Assembly: GCF_900143095.1 (NCBI RefSeq)
Contig: NZ_FRDA01000014.1
Span: 93,410 to 157,409, forward strand
Direction: 5' to 3'
DNA: 64,000 bases
DNA from: Pseudomonas asturiensis
GTDB lineage: Bacteria > Pseudomonadota > Gammaproteobacteria > Pseudomonadales > Pseudomonadaceae
Positions within the stretch are counted from its first letter, which is position 1. Each line of letters begins with the position of its first letter. Below are positions 26,822 through 35,885 of this stretch, in pieces. Below the pieces are notes generated by a model. It saw only the letters and a list, made by a program, of their open reading frames with translations. It had not been told where the DNA came from and made no database searches. The position numbers and the translations under genes were made by a program.

Positions 26822-28021
26822 ATGAAAACATTTGATTCAACCTTGGGGCATAAAGCGCACGCGGCCCACCCGCCTGCGTGGGGCGCGGTTTTTTCAATGG
26901 CGCTGTGCGTGGTCGTGCTCATCGCCTCGGAGTTCATGCCGGTCAGCCTGCTGACGCCCATCGCGCAGGACCTTGGCATCAGTCAGGGACAGGCAGGCCA
27001 GGCGATTTCCATCTCGGGTTTCTTTGCGGTGCTGACCAGCCTGCTCAACACGCCGCTGACCGGGCGATTTGATCGCAAGAAAGTGCTGCTGGGTTTCAGC
27101 TTCCTGTTATTGGTGTCGGGGGTGACGGTCACCTTCGCGTCCAATGGCGCAGTGTTCATGACGGGTCGCGCCTTGCTGGGTGTCGCCATCGGTGGTTTCT
27201 GGTCGATGTCCACGGCCACGGTCATGCGTCTGGTGCCGAAGGCGTCCGTTGCCAAGGGCCTGGCGCTGATCAATGGCGGTAACGCGCTGGCCGCAACCGT
27301 TGCGGCTCCGCTGGGCAGTTTTCTAGGCCAGTACATTGGCTGGCGCGGCGCGTTCTTTCTGGTAATCCCGCTCTCGATTCTGGCCTTTGCCTGGCAGTGG
27401 CTAAGTATTCCGGCGATGAGCAGCCCACAGAAGACCCGGGCTACCAATCCTTTCAAACTGCTGCGCAACCCGCAGGTGGCCATTGGCATGCTCGCGATCA
27501 TGCTGCTGTTCATGGGCCAGTTCGCGGTTTTCACCTACCTGCGTCCGTTTCTGGAAAGTGTCACCGGCGTGAGCGTGACCACCTTGTCGTTGATGTTGCT
27601 GCTGCTGGGCCTCTGCGGTCTGGCCGGCACTTACATGATCGGCTCGCTGCTGCAAAACCGCATGTATGCCTACCTGATCGCCATTCCCCTGGTGATGGCG
27701 ATGTTGGCCGTCGCCCTTGTCGCGCTGGGTCATTTGCCCATGGCTGTAGCCGTCGTGCTCGGTGTCTGGGGGCTGGTTGCCACGCCTGCACCGGTGGCCT
27801 GGGGATTGTGGCTCAGCCGTACGCTGCCCGACGACGCGGAAGCCGGTGGCGGCCTGATGGTCGCGACCATCCAGATGGCGATCACGGTGGGCGCGGGTGT
27901 CGGCGGCGAGGTATTCGACCACCTGGGTTGGTGGAGTCCCTTCGTCTTTGGCGCTGTGGTGTTGCTCGGTTCGGCCGGTTTTGCCTGGGCCGCGATGCGC
28001 AATGTTCGATTCAGTGAATAA
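26822..28021 (+). CDS. MFS efflux transporter (AraJ/YdhP-like)
   Basis: 399 residues with 12 predicted hydrophobic helices. The family motif EFMPVSLLTPIAQDLGIS follows helix 1, and the loop 2-3 motif A reads TGRFDRKKVLLG. This subgroup (drug:H+ antiporter 1, sugar-efflux-like) exports small molecules and drugs from the inner membrane. It is divergent from the LysR gene and only 45 bases ahead of the hydrolase gene on the same strand, so the two are likely coexpressed. Confidence 0.92.
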   Translation: MKTFDSTLGHKAHAAHPPAWGAVFSMALCVVVLIASEFMPVSLLTPIAQDLGISQGQAGQAISISGFFAVLTSLLNTPLTGRFDRKKVLLGFSFLLLVSGVTVTFASNGAVFMTGRALLGVAIGGFWSMSTATVMRLVPKASVAKGLALINGGNALAATVAAPLGSFLGQYIGWRGAFFLVIPLSILAFAWQWLSIPAMSSPQKTRATNPFKLLRNPQVAIGMLAIMLLFMGQFAVFTYLRPFLESVTGVSVTTLSLMLLLLGLCGLAGTYMIGSLLQNRMYAYLIAIPLVMAMLAVALVALGHLPMAVAVVLGVWGLVATPAPVAWGLWLSRTLPDDAEAGGGLMVATIQMAITVGAGVGGEVFDHLGWWSPFVFGAVVLLGSAGFAWAAMRNVRFSE

Positions 28022-28066
28022 AGCCATAAAGAACGTTCGTTTATCACTCGACTCAGGAAAACCGCA

Positions 28067-29095
28067 ATGAAGAAAATTCTATTGATGCTGGGGCTTTTAA
28101 TGGGCTCGTATTCGGTAATGGGAGCAGACATGTCCAGAGGCGCAAACAACTTCTACACGAGTGACAAGCTCATTCAGCAGAAGGTGACGTTCAACAATCA
28201 GTACAAGATGCGAGTGGCCGGTAACCTGTTTATTCCCAAAGGCTGGGATCCTGATGTCAAGGCACCTGCGATCGTCGTCGGTCACCCGATGGGCGCGGTG
28301 AAGGAGCAGAGTGCCAATCTGTATGCACAAAAGCTGGCAGAAAAAGGCTTCGTGACGCTGTCCCTGGACCTGTCTTTCTGGGGCGAAAGTGACGGTCGGC
28401 CTCGTAACGCCGTATCGCCGGACATCTATGCGGAGGACTTCAGCGCAGCGGTGGATTTCCTGGGCACCCAGACGTTTGTTGACAAGAACCGCATCGGCGT
28501 TCTGGGCATCTGCGGCAGCGGCAGTTTTGTCATCAGTGCTGCCAAGATTGATCCGCGGATGAAGGCCATTGCCACCGTCAGTATGTATGACATGGGCGCT
28601 GCCAATCGTGATGCGCTCAATCATTCGCAGACACTGGAACAAAGAAAGAAAATCATCGCTGAAGCCGCAGCGCAGCGTGACGTGGAATTTGCAGGCGGCG
28701 AAACCCGGTACACCAGCGGCACGGTGCATGAGCTGACTGAAAAGTCCCATCCCATCGAACGCGAGTTCTACGACTTTTATCGCACCCCACGTGGGGAGTT
28801 CACGCCTGAGGGCCAGTCGCCGAAACTGACCACGCACCCGACGCTGACCAGCAACGTCAAGTTCATGAACTTCTACCCCTTCAATGACATTGCCACGATC
28901 TCGCCACGTCCGATGCTGTTCATCGCGGGCTCTGAAGCGCACTCGCTCGAGTTCAGTCAGGAGGCTTACAAGCTTGCCGGTGAGCCCAAACAGCTGGTGA
29001 TTGTGCCGGGTGCCGGTCACGTCGACCTGTACGATCGCGTCGATCTGATCCCGTTCGACACACTGACCGAGTTCTTCAAGACCGGGTTGAAGTAA
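28067..29095 (+). CDS. Exported alpha/beta hydrolase (dienelactone hydrolase-like)
   Basis: 342 residues with a signal peptide (MKKILLMLGLLMGSYSVMGA). The nucleophile elbow is GICGSGSF, so the serine sits in a G-x-C-G-S-G variant rather than plain GxSxG. HPMGAVKEQ forms the oxyanion region, and a late GAGHVDLYD supplies the His. It resembles the YcjY/DltD-type hydrolases that are often induced with an adjacent MFS pump. AGGAAAACC precedes the ATG. A periplasmic location and ester or lactone substrates are inferred. Confidence 0.88.
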   Translation: MKKILLMLGLLMGSYSVMGADMSRGANNFYTSDKLIQQKVTFNNQYKMRVAGNLFIPKGWDPDVKAPAIVVGHPMGAVKEQSANLYAQKLAEKGFVTLSLDLSFWGESDGRPRNAVSPDIYAEDFSAAVDFLGTQTFVDKNRIGVLGICGSGSFVISAAKIDPRMKAIATVSMYDMGAANRDALNHSQTLEQRKKIIAEAAAQRDVEFAGGETRYTSGTVHELTEKSHPIEREFYDFYRTPRGEFTPEGQSPKLTTHPTLTSNVKFMNFYPFNDIATISPRPMLFIAGSEAHSLEFSQEAYKLAGEPKQLVIVPGAGHVDLYDRVDLIPFDTLTEFFKTGLK

Positions 29096-29111
29096 CCGGT
29101 TCGACACACGA

Positions 29112-29137
29112 CAGCCCTGCTGAGAAGCGGGGCTGTT
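29112..29137. terminator. Bidirectional hairpin between convergent genes
   Basis: acagccc at 29112-29118 pairs with gggctgt at 29131-29137, with further partial pairing inside the loop (tgct/agcg). It is followed on the plus strand by ttgcgtt. It lies 17 bases after the hydrolase stop and 6 bases before the stop of the minus-strand gene. Confidence 0.65.
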
Positions 29138-29142
29138 TGCGT

Positions 29143-29631
29143 TCAGTCCTTGATCAGTTCGAACCTGACGTTAAGCGGGCCTGGCTGACGGATCAGGTCC
29201 AGCGGTGATTCGAGTGTGCCGAGCTTGATCAGCCCGGGCGAATAGTTGAAGCCTTTGTGGAAGATCGCGATGTTGCCCCAGGGCGCGTAGTAGGCGAAGT
29301 CTCCTGCTTTCGGCGTGATGCCGGGCGCCGCGCCTTGGGTGTTCAGCTTGCGTGGCAGCACGTTGATCTTCTCGGTCGAGGCGTAGTCTTCCAGAACCAC
29401 GTCGAGCGGTAGCAGGGCGACGAAGTCTCGGGAGGTCTGATGGTCTTCAAGCGTGAACGTCAGGGTCTTGCCATTGGCGAGCATTGCGATACGCATGGGG
29501 TGTTCTCGGGTGGGGTTCCGGGCTGTTTCAGCAAGGGCCGGATGCGGCATCAGTGTCGGCAGCGCGCTGATATAGAGCAGGGCGGTCAGCAGTTTTCCAG
29601 AGCAGCGAGTGTGCAGTGTTTTTCGGGGCAT
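29143..29631 (-). CDS. Exported cyclophilin-like fold protein
   Basis: 162 residues. A signal peptide ends near PALAETA. The mature part is a cyclophilin-like domain of the TM1367/DUF369 type (MRIAMLANGKTLTFTLEDHQTSRDFVALLPL, then a GDFAYYAPWGNIAIF strand). This family has a cyclophilin barrel without a proven isomerase activity. The frame is open upstream to 29757, but the start at 29631 gives a normal signal peptide. It converges with the hydrolase gene. Confidence 0.82.
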   Translation of the reverse strand: MPRKTLHTRCSGKLLTALLYISALPTLMPHPALAETARNPTREHPMRIAMLANGKTLTFTLEDHQTSRDFVALLPLDVVLEDYASTEKINVLPRKLNTQGAAPGITPKAGDFAYYAPWGNIAIFHKGFNYSPGLIKLGTLESPLDLIRQPGPLNVRFELIKD

Positions 29632-29822
29632 CGGGTCTAGGCCTGTAACGACTGAAGCTTGAATAACAGGGTGGCCCCAAGCATAGGTCACTCGTCGTCG
29701 TTCATTACCCGGCGGGCGTTGCATGCGGATGTGAGCGTTGCTCAGTAATCGACTCATTTAAGGCTTCATGACCACACGGGACGCTTAGCGTGACTCCCAC
29801 CTCTTGCAGCGACTAACGGACT

Positions 29823-29909
29823 GTGGGAGGCGGCTTGCCGGCGATGCGTTTTCTGAAGCGACCTATCAGCGACTGAAGTGACGCCATCGCCAGCAAGCCG
29901 CCTCCCACA
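29823..29909. repeat. REP/BIME palindrome (ggcggcttgccggcgatg type)
   Basis: The arms at 29829-29846 and 29885-29902 differ at one position and are bounded by gtggga/tcccac. It lies in a 479-base gap (29632-30110) between divergent genes, which otherwise holds only unremarkable upstream sequence for the EamA transporter. Confidence 0.85.
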
Positions 29910-30110
29910 ACCCCGTGTTTGCTGCGCGACAGCGCGGCGTCGAAGACGGTGGGGATTTCTCACAGGCGATGCATTCAATCAGGCATCCTTGTTTTGACTC
30001 GGTTTTGCGCTACTTGCGCACGTGTGGATAACAATCAGCCAGCCCTCCACCTCAGTGGACAGCCCCGCCTGCAACCCGCTATGGTCGCGCCCTTCAAAAG
30101 AGAGGCGAGT

Positions 30111-30986
30111 ATGGGCTATCTACTTTTCGTGACGCTGATCCAGGCGTTTTCCTTCAGCTTGATCGGTGTCTACCTGGCAGGCCATGTCGACAGTTATTTT
30201 GCGGTGCTGATCCGTGTCGTGCTGGCCGGGCTGGTGTTCATCCCGCTGACGCGCTGGCGTCAGGTCGAGCCTGCGTTCATGCGTGGCATGCTGCTGATCG
30301 GTGCGCTGCAGTTCGGCATCACGTACGTGTGCCTGTACCTGAGCTTCAAGGTGCTGACAGTGCCCGAAGTGCTGTTGTTCACCATTCTCACGCCCCTGCA
30401 CGTCACGCTGATTGAAGACGCCCTCAACCGGCGCTTCAACCCTTGGGCCTTGCTCGCCGCGCTGGTCGCCGTGCTGGGCGCAGGCGTCATTCGTTACGAC
30501 GGGCTGGACGGCAACTTCCTGGGCGGTTTCCTGCTGTTGCAACTGGCCAACTTCACCTACGCGGCCGGGCAGGTTTTGTACCGGCGTCTGGTGGTGCGTT
30601 ACCCCAGCGACCTGCCGCACTATCGCCGCTTCGGCTATTTCTACCTGGGTGCGCTGGCGGTCGTGCTGCCTGCGTTTCTCGCTTTCGGCAACCCGCAACG
30701 TTTACCCGAAGACCCGGCCCAATGGAGCGTGCTGCTGTTCCTCGGTCTGTGCTCGACCGCGCTGGGCATGTACTGGTGGAACAAAGGTGCCTGCATGGTT
30801 TCGGGTGCCACACTGGCGGTATTCAACGTGTTGCATGTCCCGATCGGGCTGCTGATCAACCTGATGATCTGGAATCAGCACGAACCGTTGAGTCGGTTGT
30901 TGATCGGCGGCATGCTGATTCTGGTGTCGCTGTGGATCAGTCGGTTGGGCTCGCGTCGTGAATCAGCCATAGCAGCAGGTCACTGA
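30111..30986 (+). CDS. EamA/DMT-family transporter
   Basis: 291 residues with ten hydrophobic segments in two EamA repeats (about 1-135 and 150-290), the usual size for carboxylate/amino acid/amine exporters of the drug/metabolite superfamily. ATG 30111 is preceded by AGAGAGGCG. The longer open frame starting at 29919 is rejected because its extra 64 residues are hydrophilic and unlike the family. A long hairpin follows the gene. Confidence 0.9.
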   Translation: MGYLLFVTLIQAFSFSLIGVYLAGHVDSYFAVLIRVVLAGLVFIPLTRWRQVEPAFMRGMLLIGALQFGITYVCLYLSFKVLTVPEVLLFTILTPLHVTLIEDALNRRFNPWALLAALVAVLGAGVIRYDGLDGNFLGGFLLLQLANFTYAAGQVLYRRLVVRYPSDLPHYRRFGYFYLGALAVVLPAFLAFGNPQRLPEDPAQWSVLLFLGLCSTALGMYWWNKGACMVSGATLAVFNVLHVPIGLLINLMIWNQHEPLSRLLIGGMLILVSLWISRLGSRRESAIAAGH

Positions 30987-30996
30987 CCACATCTTG

Positions 30997-31038
30997 AAGG
31001 CTCTTTATCCAGACCGTGTCAGCCGGTTAAAGAGCCTT
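30997..31038. terminator. 11-bp stem hairpin between convergent genes
   Basis: aaggctcttta (30997-31007) pairs perfectly with taaagagcctt (31028-31038) around a 20-base loop. There is no strong T-run after it. It lies between the convergent EamA and DUF3757 genes and probably serves both. Confidence 0.6.
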
Positions 31039-31051
31039 GGGAACCTGCTAA

Positions 31052-31486
31052 TTACTGAACCAACGAAAATGTGCAGTTTTCGGGCTGCGTGTTCTCGCAA
31101 ACGTAACTGATAGAGCCAAAATAGCCGGGCTCTTTTTTCCACGAGTCGCCTTCGGTTTTGACCGTGAATTCTTCTTCGTTTTTCGGGACGAAATATATGT
31201 CGAGGGACATGCCGTAATCTGCTTTATAGACGCATGTCTGAAATTTTTGAGGAGAATTTTCATCTGCCTGGAGGACCGTAGCTTTTTGAAAACTGGCTCG
31301 GCCAAGATCAAGCTTGTTAACGGGCGTCTTGCTGGTCCAGTTACCCTTTTCGCCTTTCGCCGTATAGATACCGGCGGAGTCCTGCGAAATTGCCGAGGCA
31401 GCCGGACAGTGCTCTATTGCCAGCGATGCAGTAGAAAGTCCCATGAGCAGCGTCGCGGCTGCTACGCCTGATACTAGGATGTTCAT
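31052..31486 (-). CDS. Exported DUF3757-like protein
   Basis: 144 residues with a signal peptide (MNILVSGVAAATLLMGLSTASLA). Three or four mature cysteines occur (EHCPAAS, FQTCVYKA, SYVCENT and NCTFSL), suggesting two disulfides. The SAGIYTA and KGNWTS motifs resemble DUF3757 proteins of Pseudomonas. The start at 31486 has an AAAGGA ribosome site. The gene has lower GC than its neighbours. It is predicted to be secreted or periplasmic, with unknown function. Confidence 0.75.
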   Translation of the reverse strand: MNILVSGVAAATLLMGLSTASLAIEHCPAASAISQDSAGIYTAKGEKGNWTSKTPVNKLDLGRASFQKATVLQADENSPQKFQTCVYKADYGMSLDIYFVPKNEEEFTVKTEGDSWKKEPGYFGSISYVCENTQPENCTFSLVQ

Positions 31487-31718
31487 AGATAGTCCTTTAT
31501 CTATAGAGAATATATATTTCTGGATTTCAATAGGCGCCATCATCGTCTCGGCATGTTTTGCCTGATACCCGCCAAGCAGATGGCTATAACGACAACCCTT
31601 TTAGTGATAATCGGGCGTTATCAATCAGAACGTGTTCAATCCTGATCCAACTAAAGTATAGGTCAGGTCTGCGAGTGATGAGCGCTCGTTCAGAGGCCAT
31701 TACCGTTCCAGGCTCATC

Positions 31719-33086
31719 TCAACCCAACGGCGCTCTCAAACTGGCCCGCAGCCCGCCACCCGACCGGTTTTGCAAATTCACGCCGCCACCCAGCAACAGC
31801 GCAACCTTCTGCACGATGGCCAACCCAAGGCCTACGCCCTGATCGCTGCCTCGACTGTAGAAGGGCTCGAACAATCGCTCGCACTCCTGCTCATCAATGC
31901 CCGGCCCTTGGTCGTCGACCGTCAGTACAAAATGATGGGCGTTAAAGGACAGGCCTACAGTCACTTGTCCGCCTTCGGGCGAGAAGTTGACGGCGTTGGT
32001 GATGAGATTTTGCAGGGCAATGTCGAGGGCAGAGAAGTCCACGTTTGCCTCGTGCACGGTTTCGCTGCACTCGAAGGACAGTTCCAGGCCTTTGTTAAGC
32101 ACCCACGGCGTCAACTGCACCAGGCTGTCACGCACCGCGCCGACCAGTTCCACAGGCGCTCGGCCTGCCTGTGATGGATCAGGTTCCAGGCGTGCGATGG
32201 TCAGCAGCTGATTGACCAGCCGCGTGGTGCGGTCTACGCCGATGATCAGATAACCCAGCGATTCGCGGCGCTGTTCCTCGTTGTGCGCTTCCAGCACATT
32301 CTGCGCATGCACCCTGAGCACCGCGAGCGGCGTGCGCATTTCATGGGCGGCGTCGGCAATGAAGCGACGCTCACGCTTGAGCAGTTCCTGAATCTGCCCC
32401 AGCAGCCGGTTCAGCGCCGCCTGCATGGGCTCCAGCTCGCTCGGCAAGGGTGTCAGGCTCAAGGGTTGCAGCGAACCCGCATGGCGAGCTCTGAGGGTGT
32501 GGGCGAAGTTGGCCAGGGGTTTCAGGCCCCAGCCGATGGCCAGCCAGATGGCCAGCACCAGCAGCAGGCTGCCGATCAGGTTGGGCAGCACGGTGTGGCG
32601 AACGATCCGGTTGACCAGATCCGAACGCACATCGTCACGTTCGCCTACCCAGATGCGCAGCCCGTTCTGCAGGTCATTGAGCACGAACGCACGCCAATAA
32701 TGACGGTTCAGGTCGGGAACGTTGCTGAAACCGGCACTTTCCGGCGGGTGGGTGAAGGTGGGTGCGCTGGCAGTACGCACCAGGGAACGACCGTCCTTGT
32801 CCCAGACCTGAAAGGCAATCTTGCTTTCGTAGGGGTGACCGTCGATACGCGGCTCGGCCTGGGCCAGCGCCAGGTTGAACGCCTCATAAAGCTGCGCGTG
32901 TTCCTGGCGCTCCAGCGGCATACGCATGATGCCTTCCAGGAGCCTGGCGTTCTGTGCCAGTTGTGCGTCATAGATTTCGGCGATTTCGTGATTGCTGTCA
33001 TGCACGTTGAACAGCGTGAGGACCAGCAGACCGGCCAGCAGCAGGCCGATGATGGGCGTCAAGGTACGGCGGCGTATCGACTTCAA
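31719..33086 (-). CDS. Sensor histidine kinase (QseC/TctE-like)
   Basis: 455 residues. TM1 is at about 8-28, a periplasmic sensor loop at about 29-165, TM2 at about 167-187 and a short HAMP-like linker follows. The HisKA box is FIADAAHEMRTPLAVLR with His248. An ATPase domain follows with NAVNFSP (N box), DDQGPGI (G1) and GVGLGLAIV (G2). It overlaps the response-regulator stop by 4 bases. It is last in the seven-gene unit that starts at 38039, so it may sense a product or cue tied to that pathway. Confidence 0.93.
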   Translation of the reverse strand: MKSIRRRTLTPIIGLLLAGLLVLTLFNVHDSNHEIAEIYDAQLAQNARLLEGIMRMPLERQEHAQLYEAFNLALAQAEPRIDGHPYESKIAFQVWDKDGRSLVRTASAPTFTHPPESAGFSNVPDLNRHYWRAFVLNDLQNGLRIWVGERDDVRSDLVNRIVRHTVLPNLIGSLLLVLAIWLAIGWGLKPLANFAHTLRARHAGSLQPLSLTPLPSELEPMQAALNRLLGQIQELLKRERRFIADAAHEMRTPLAVLRVHAQNVLEAHNEEQRRESLGYLIIGVDRTTRLVNQLLTIARLEPDPSQAGRAPVELVGAVRDSLVQLTPWVLNKGLELSFECSETVHEANVDFSALDIALQNLITNAVNFSPEGGQVTVGLSFNAHHFVLTVDDQGPGIDEQECERLFEPFYSRGSDQGVGLGLAIVQKVALLLGGGVNLQNRSGGGLRASLRAPLG

Positions 33087-33745
33087 GAGCGCTCCTCCAC
33101 CAGATAGCCGACGCCGCGAATCGTCCGTATCAGGTCGCTGGAGAATTTCTTGCGCAAATGGTGGATGTGCACCTCAAGCGTGTTGCTTTCGGCCTCTTCG
33201 TTCCAGCCGTAAAGCAACTGCATCAGCCGTTCGCGGGTCATCACCCGACCCGGTGGCGAGAGCAGTTCGTACAACAACTGGTACTCCTTGGGGGTCAGCG
33301 CTACCGGCTCGTTGTGGTAGCTGACTTGTTGGGTGCCGGGGTCCAGGATGATGCCTGCATGCTCGATCAGCACCTTGGCGCGCCCGGCACTGCGTCGCAG
33401 CAGCGCACGCAGACGGGCCTTGAGTTCCGAGACGTCGAAGGGTTTGACCAGATAGTCGTCGGCCCCGGTGTCCAGGCCGGTGATGCGGTCTTCGGTGGAG
33501 TCCCGCGCGGTCAGGATCATGACCGGCAGCGTCGAGCCACTGTGACGCAGCCGTCGCAGTACCTCGAAGCCGTCCAGCCTTGGCAGGCCAAGGTCGAGAA
33601 TCGCCAGGTCAAACGTCTCACTGAGCAGCGCGTGCAAAGCACTGCTGCCGTCACGGATCCAGTCGACGGTATAACCTTCACGGCTCAGCGCCTGATGGAT
33701 ACCTTCGCCCAGGGCAGCGTCATCTTCGATCAGCAGCAGGCGCAT
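33083..33745 (-). CDS. OmpR-family response regulator (QseB/PmrA-like)
   Basis: 220 residues. The receiver domain has acidic pocket EDD (7-9), phosphoacceptor Asp51 in AILDLGLPRLDG and the conserved Lys in VKPFD. The C-terminal winged helix carries LTPKEYQLLYELLSPPGRVMTRERLMQ. Proteins of this subgroup bind TTAAG-type direct repeats, and such a repeat lies upstream of the operon's first gene (38092-38107). It is 10 bases downstream of the TPR gene and overlaps its kinase by 4 bases. Confidence 0.94.
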   Translation of the reverse strand: MRLLLIEDDAALGEGIHQALSREGYTVDWIRDGSSALHALLSETFDLAILDLGLPRLDGFEVLRRLRHSGSTLPVMILTARDSTEDRITGLDTGADDYLVKPFDVSELKARLRALLRRSAGRAKVLIEHAGIILDPGTQQVSYHNEPVALTPKEYQLLYELLSPPGRVMTRERLMQLLYGWNEEAESNTLEVHIHHLRKKFSSDLIRTIRGVGYLVEERS

Positions 33746-33755
33746 GGTGGCTCCG

Positions 33756-34403
33756 TCAGTCGAGCTTCTTGTTCACATCGACCAGCAAGGTCTGAATGTC
33801 TTTTTTGCGCGATGCATCGGCCAGCTCGCGGCCAGGTCGCGGCGGCGCCTTCAAGGCTTTGTTCAGGGCATCGCGGGCTTCAGCGTACTTGCCCTGGCGG
33901 TACTGGTGATCACCCCAGAAGTAGAGCGGGTCGATGCCGTCGGGGTTGATTTTCAACGCTTGCTGAAGCAGTTGACCGGCCTTGTCCGAATCGCCAAACG
34001 CCAGCGGCCAGCCCGGCACGCGGTCGTAAAGCACTGCCAGGCTGGTGTAGGCCGAGCCTTGCAGGGCGGTAGGGTCGATGCTCAAGGCTTTTTCCAGATC
34101 AGCCTTGGCCAGCTTGGCCTTTTCCAGTGCGCCGAGGCCCGGGCCCTGGGCGCTGGCCCAACTGCTGTTGACGATCCCGGACCAGATCCAGGCTTCGGCC
34201 GCTGCCGGGCGATCCTTGACGAAGGCGGTCGATTGCGTCGCCAGTTTTTCGAAGGCGGCGGCACGCTGGTCCTTGGGCAGGTCGTACTGAATCCGCCTCC
34301 AGTCCTGCTGGATGGTATTCAGGCGTTGCTGGTCAGGGGCATCCAGGGCAGCCCAGACGGGCAGGCTGATCAGGCCGACGAAGGCCAACACGATTCTTTT
34401 CAT
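33756..34403 (-). CDS. Exported TPR-repeat protein
   Basis: 215 residues with a signal peptide (MKRIVLAFVGLISLPVWA) and tetratricopeptide-like helical pairs at about 85-125 (KADLEKALSIDPTALQGSAYTSLAVLY) and 130-185 (AGQLLQQALKINPDGIDPLYFWGDHQYRQGKYAEARDALNKAL). It is likely a periplasmic scaffold. Its start overlaps the stop of the SDR gene by 4 bases, tying it to the biosynthetic genes, and the response regulator follows after 10 bases. No specific partner can be named. Confidence 0.85.
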   Translation of the reverse strand: MKRIVLAFVGLISLPVWAALDAPDQQRLNTIQQDWRRIQYDLPKDQRAAAFEKLATQSTAFVKDRPAAAEAWIWSGIVNSSWASAQGPGLGALEKAKLAKADLEKALSIDPTALQGSAYTSLAVLYDRVPGWPLAFGDSDKAGQLLQQALKINPDGIDPLYFWGDHQYRQGKYAEARDALNKALKAPPRPGRELADASRKKDIQTLLVDVNKKLD

Positions 34404-35209
34404 AAGGTCTGTTTCTCTTGCGGGTGAGTGCTGCTCAGACGACGAATCAAGGGTAGGTGTTTACGCAGGCCGCGGTCGACCAGCGTGGGCAAAATGCTGT
34501 TGAGCCGTACGAAAAAACGTTCCGGCCAACCCAGGTACAGGTCGCGCCGATCTCCGGCAATGGCATGCACCACGGCTTGCGCCACGTGTGCCGGATCATC
34601 GACACCGGATTTCAGCGCCTCGTTCAATGCCTGCGCTGCCGGGCTGTTCATCGTGGTACGCGTCGCTCTGGGTGCAACGTACAGGACGCTGACACGCGTG
34701 TCTGCCAGCTCGCGGCGCAACGCTTCGGAAAAACCGCGCAGGGCAAATTTGCTCGCGCAGTAGGTCGCGTAGCCCGCGTGGCCGATGGAACCGTAAGTCG
34801 AGCCGACATTCACCACCATGGCCTGTTCGGCCTGTCTGAGCAGAGGCAGCATCGCGCCCGTCAACTGAATCGGCGCGTGCAGGTTGATCGTCAGCATAGC
34901 GTCGATATCGCTGGATGAAAGCTGATCCAGCATCGCGAAGTGGTTGGTGCCTGCCGCGTTGATGAGCAGATTGACGCCCTGCAGGGCCTGCGCTTTTGTC
35001 ACGACGCGTCGACGGCCTTCCTCGCTGCACAGATCGGCTTCGACCCAGTGCAGGGTGTGTGGGTATCGGGCGAGCAGGGGGCGCAAGGGTTGTTCGTGAC
35101 GTGACACTGCCAGAACCTGTGCGCCATGGCTGCACAACGCTTCGGCAATCGCCAGGCCGATACCGCCGCTGGCACCGGTCAATACAACGCGGGCGTCAGA
35201 CAGTCGCAT
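34400..35209 (-). CDS. Short-chain dehydrogenase/reductase
   Basis: 269 residues. The Rossmann motif is TGASGGIG (residues about 12-19), the catalytic Ser is in VNVGSTYGS, and the active-site YCASK supplies Tyr and Lys. Cofactor preference is probably NADP(H). In this operon it would reduce a ketone or oxidise an alcohol on an acyl-derived intermediate; that is inference from its neighbours. It overlaps the diiron oxidase gene by 14 bases and the TPR gene by 4. Confidence 0.92.
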   Translation of the reverse strand: MRLSDARVVLTGASGGIGLAIAEALCSHGAQVLAVSRHEQPLRPLLARYPHTLHWVEADLCSEEGRRRVVTKAQALQGVNLLINAAGTNHFAMLDQLSSSDIDAMLTINLHAPIQLTGAMLPLLRQAEQAMVVNVGSTYGSIGHAGYATYCASKFALRGFSEALRRELADTRVSVLYVAPRATRTTMNSPAAQALNEALKSGVDDPAHVAQAVVHAIAGDRRDLYLGWPERFFVRLNSILPTLVDRGLRKHLPLIRRLSSTHPQEKQTL

Positions 35210-35885
35210 GAGCGGTTTCCTTATGGTTCTGAGTCAGCATGCCGGGCAGTTCGCGGAACATGTCGGTGTACAGGCGATACACGATTTTCGAGGCATGGAT
35301 GACGGCCGCCTGATCCTGCGGGTCGTCGATACGGTCCATCAGCATGCGAAAGGTTTCCATATGACCGATGTCCAGGCTGCCATGGGAACTCAGGTAGCTG
35401 AACGCCGTGGCAGGCAGTTCCAGGTGTTCGCGGATGCTGTCGGCGGCATGGGTCGCCAGCGCGATGCTGGTGCCTTCCAGCACATTGACCATGCCAAACA
35501 GGCCCACCGGATTGCCACGTGCGATCAGGTCGTAGAGATACGCCACCATCAGTTCGATGGGGGTTCCCGGCAATCCATCGCGTACGGCATGTGCATCACC
35601 ACCGCAGGCGCTGAGGTCGTTGAGAATCCACTGCTCGTGACCGTATTCGTCCTCGATGTACTCGCACACCGCAGCGCGCAGCCATTCAAGTCGGCTCGGC
35701 AGGCGCGCGCCACAGGCCATCATCAGCGGCACGGTGTGGCGTACGTGGTAATAGGCCTGTGACAGAAAGGCCCGGTAGCTCTCCAGGCTGACCTGGCCCT
35801 TTAATGCCTGGCGAATGATTGGCTGGTTGAACAGGGTGTCACGCTCTTGCTGGGTGGCGTCTTGCAGGGTCTGGAAAAAACTCAT
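35196..35885 (-). CDS. Heme-oxygenase-fold diiron-type oxidase (TenA/PqqC superfamily)
   Basis: 229-residue all-helical protein of the TenA/PqqC/HDO superfamily. A ligand set fitting heme-oxygenase-like diiron oxidases is visible: Glu80 (or Glu78) with His83 in EYIEDEYGHEQW, Glu137 in VLEGTS, and Asp172 with His175 in SLDIGHMETF. His47/His50 are extra candidates. Known HDOs (for example UndA) oxidise or decarboxylate fatty acids or amino-acid-derived substrates. Its position after an acyl ligase fits action on an activated fatty acid or its product. It overlaps the ligase by 4 bases. Confidence 0.85.
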   Translation of the reverse strand: MSFFQTLQDATQQERDTLFNQPIIRQALKGQVSLESYRAFLSQAYYHVRHTVPLMMACGARLPSRLEWLRAAVCEYIEDEYGHEQWILNDLSACGGDAHAVRDGLPGTPIELMVAYLYDLIARGNPVGLFGMVNVLEGTSIALATHAADSIREHLELPATAFSYLSSHGSLDIGHMETFRMLMDRIDDPQDQAAVIHASKIVYRLYTDMFRELPGMLTQNHKETAHATV

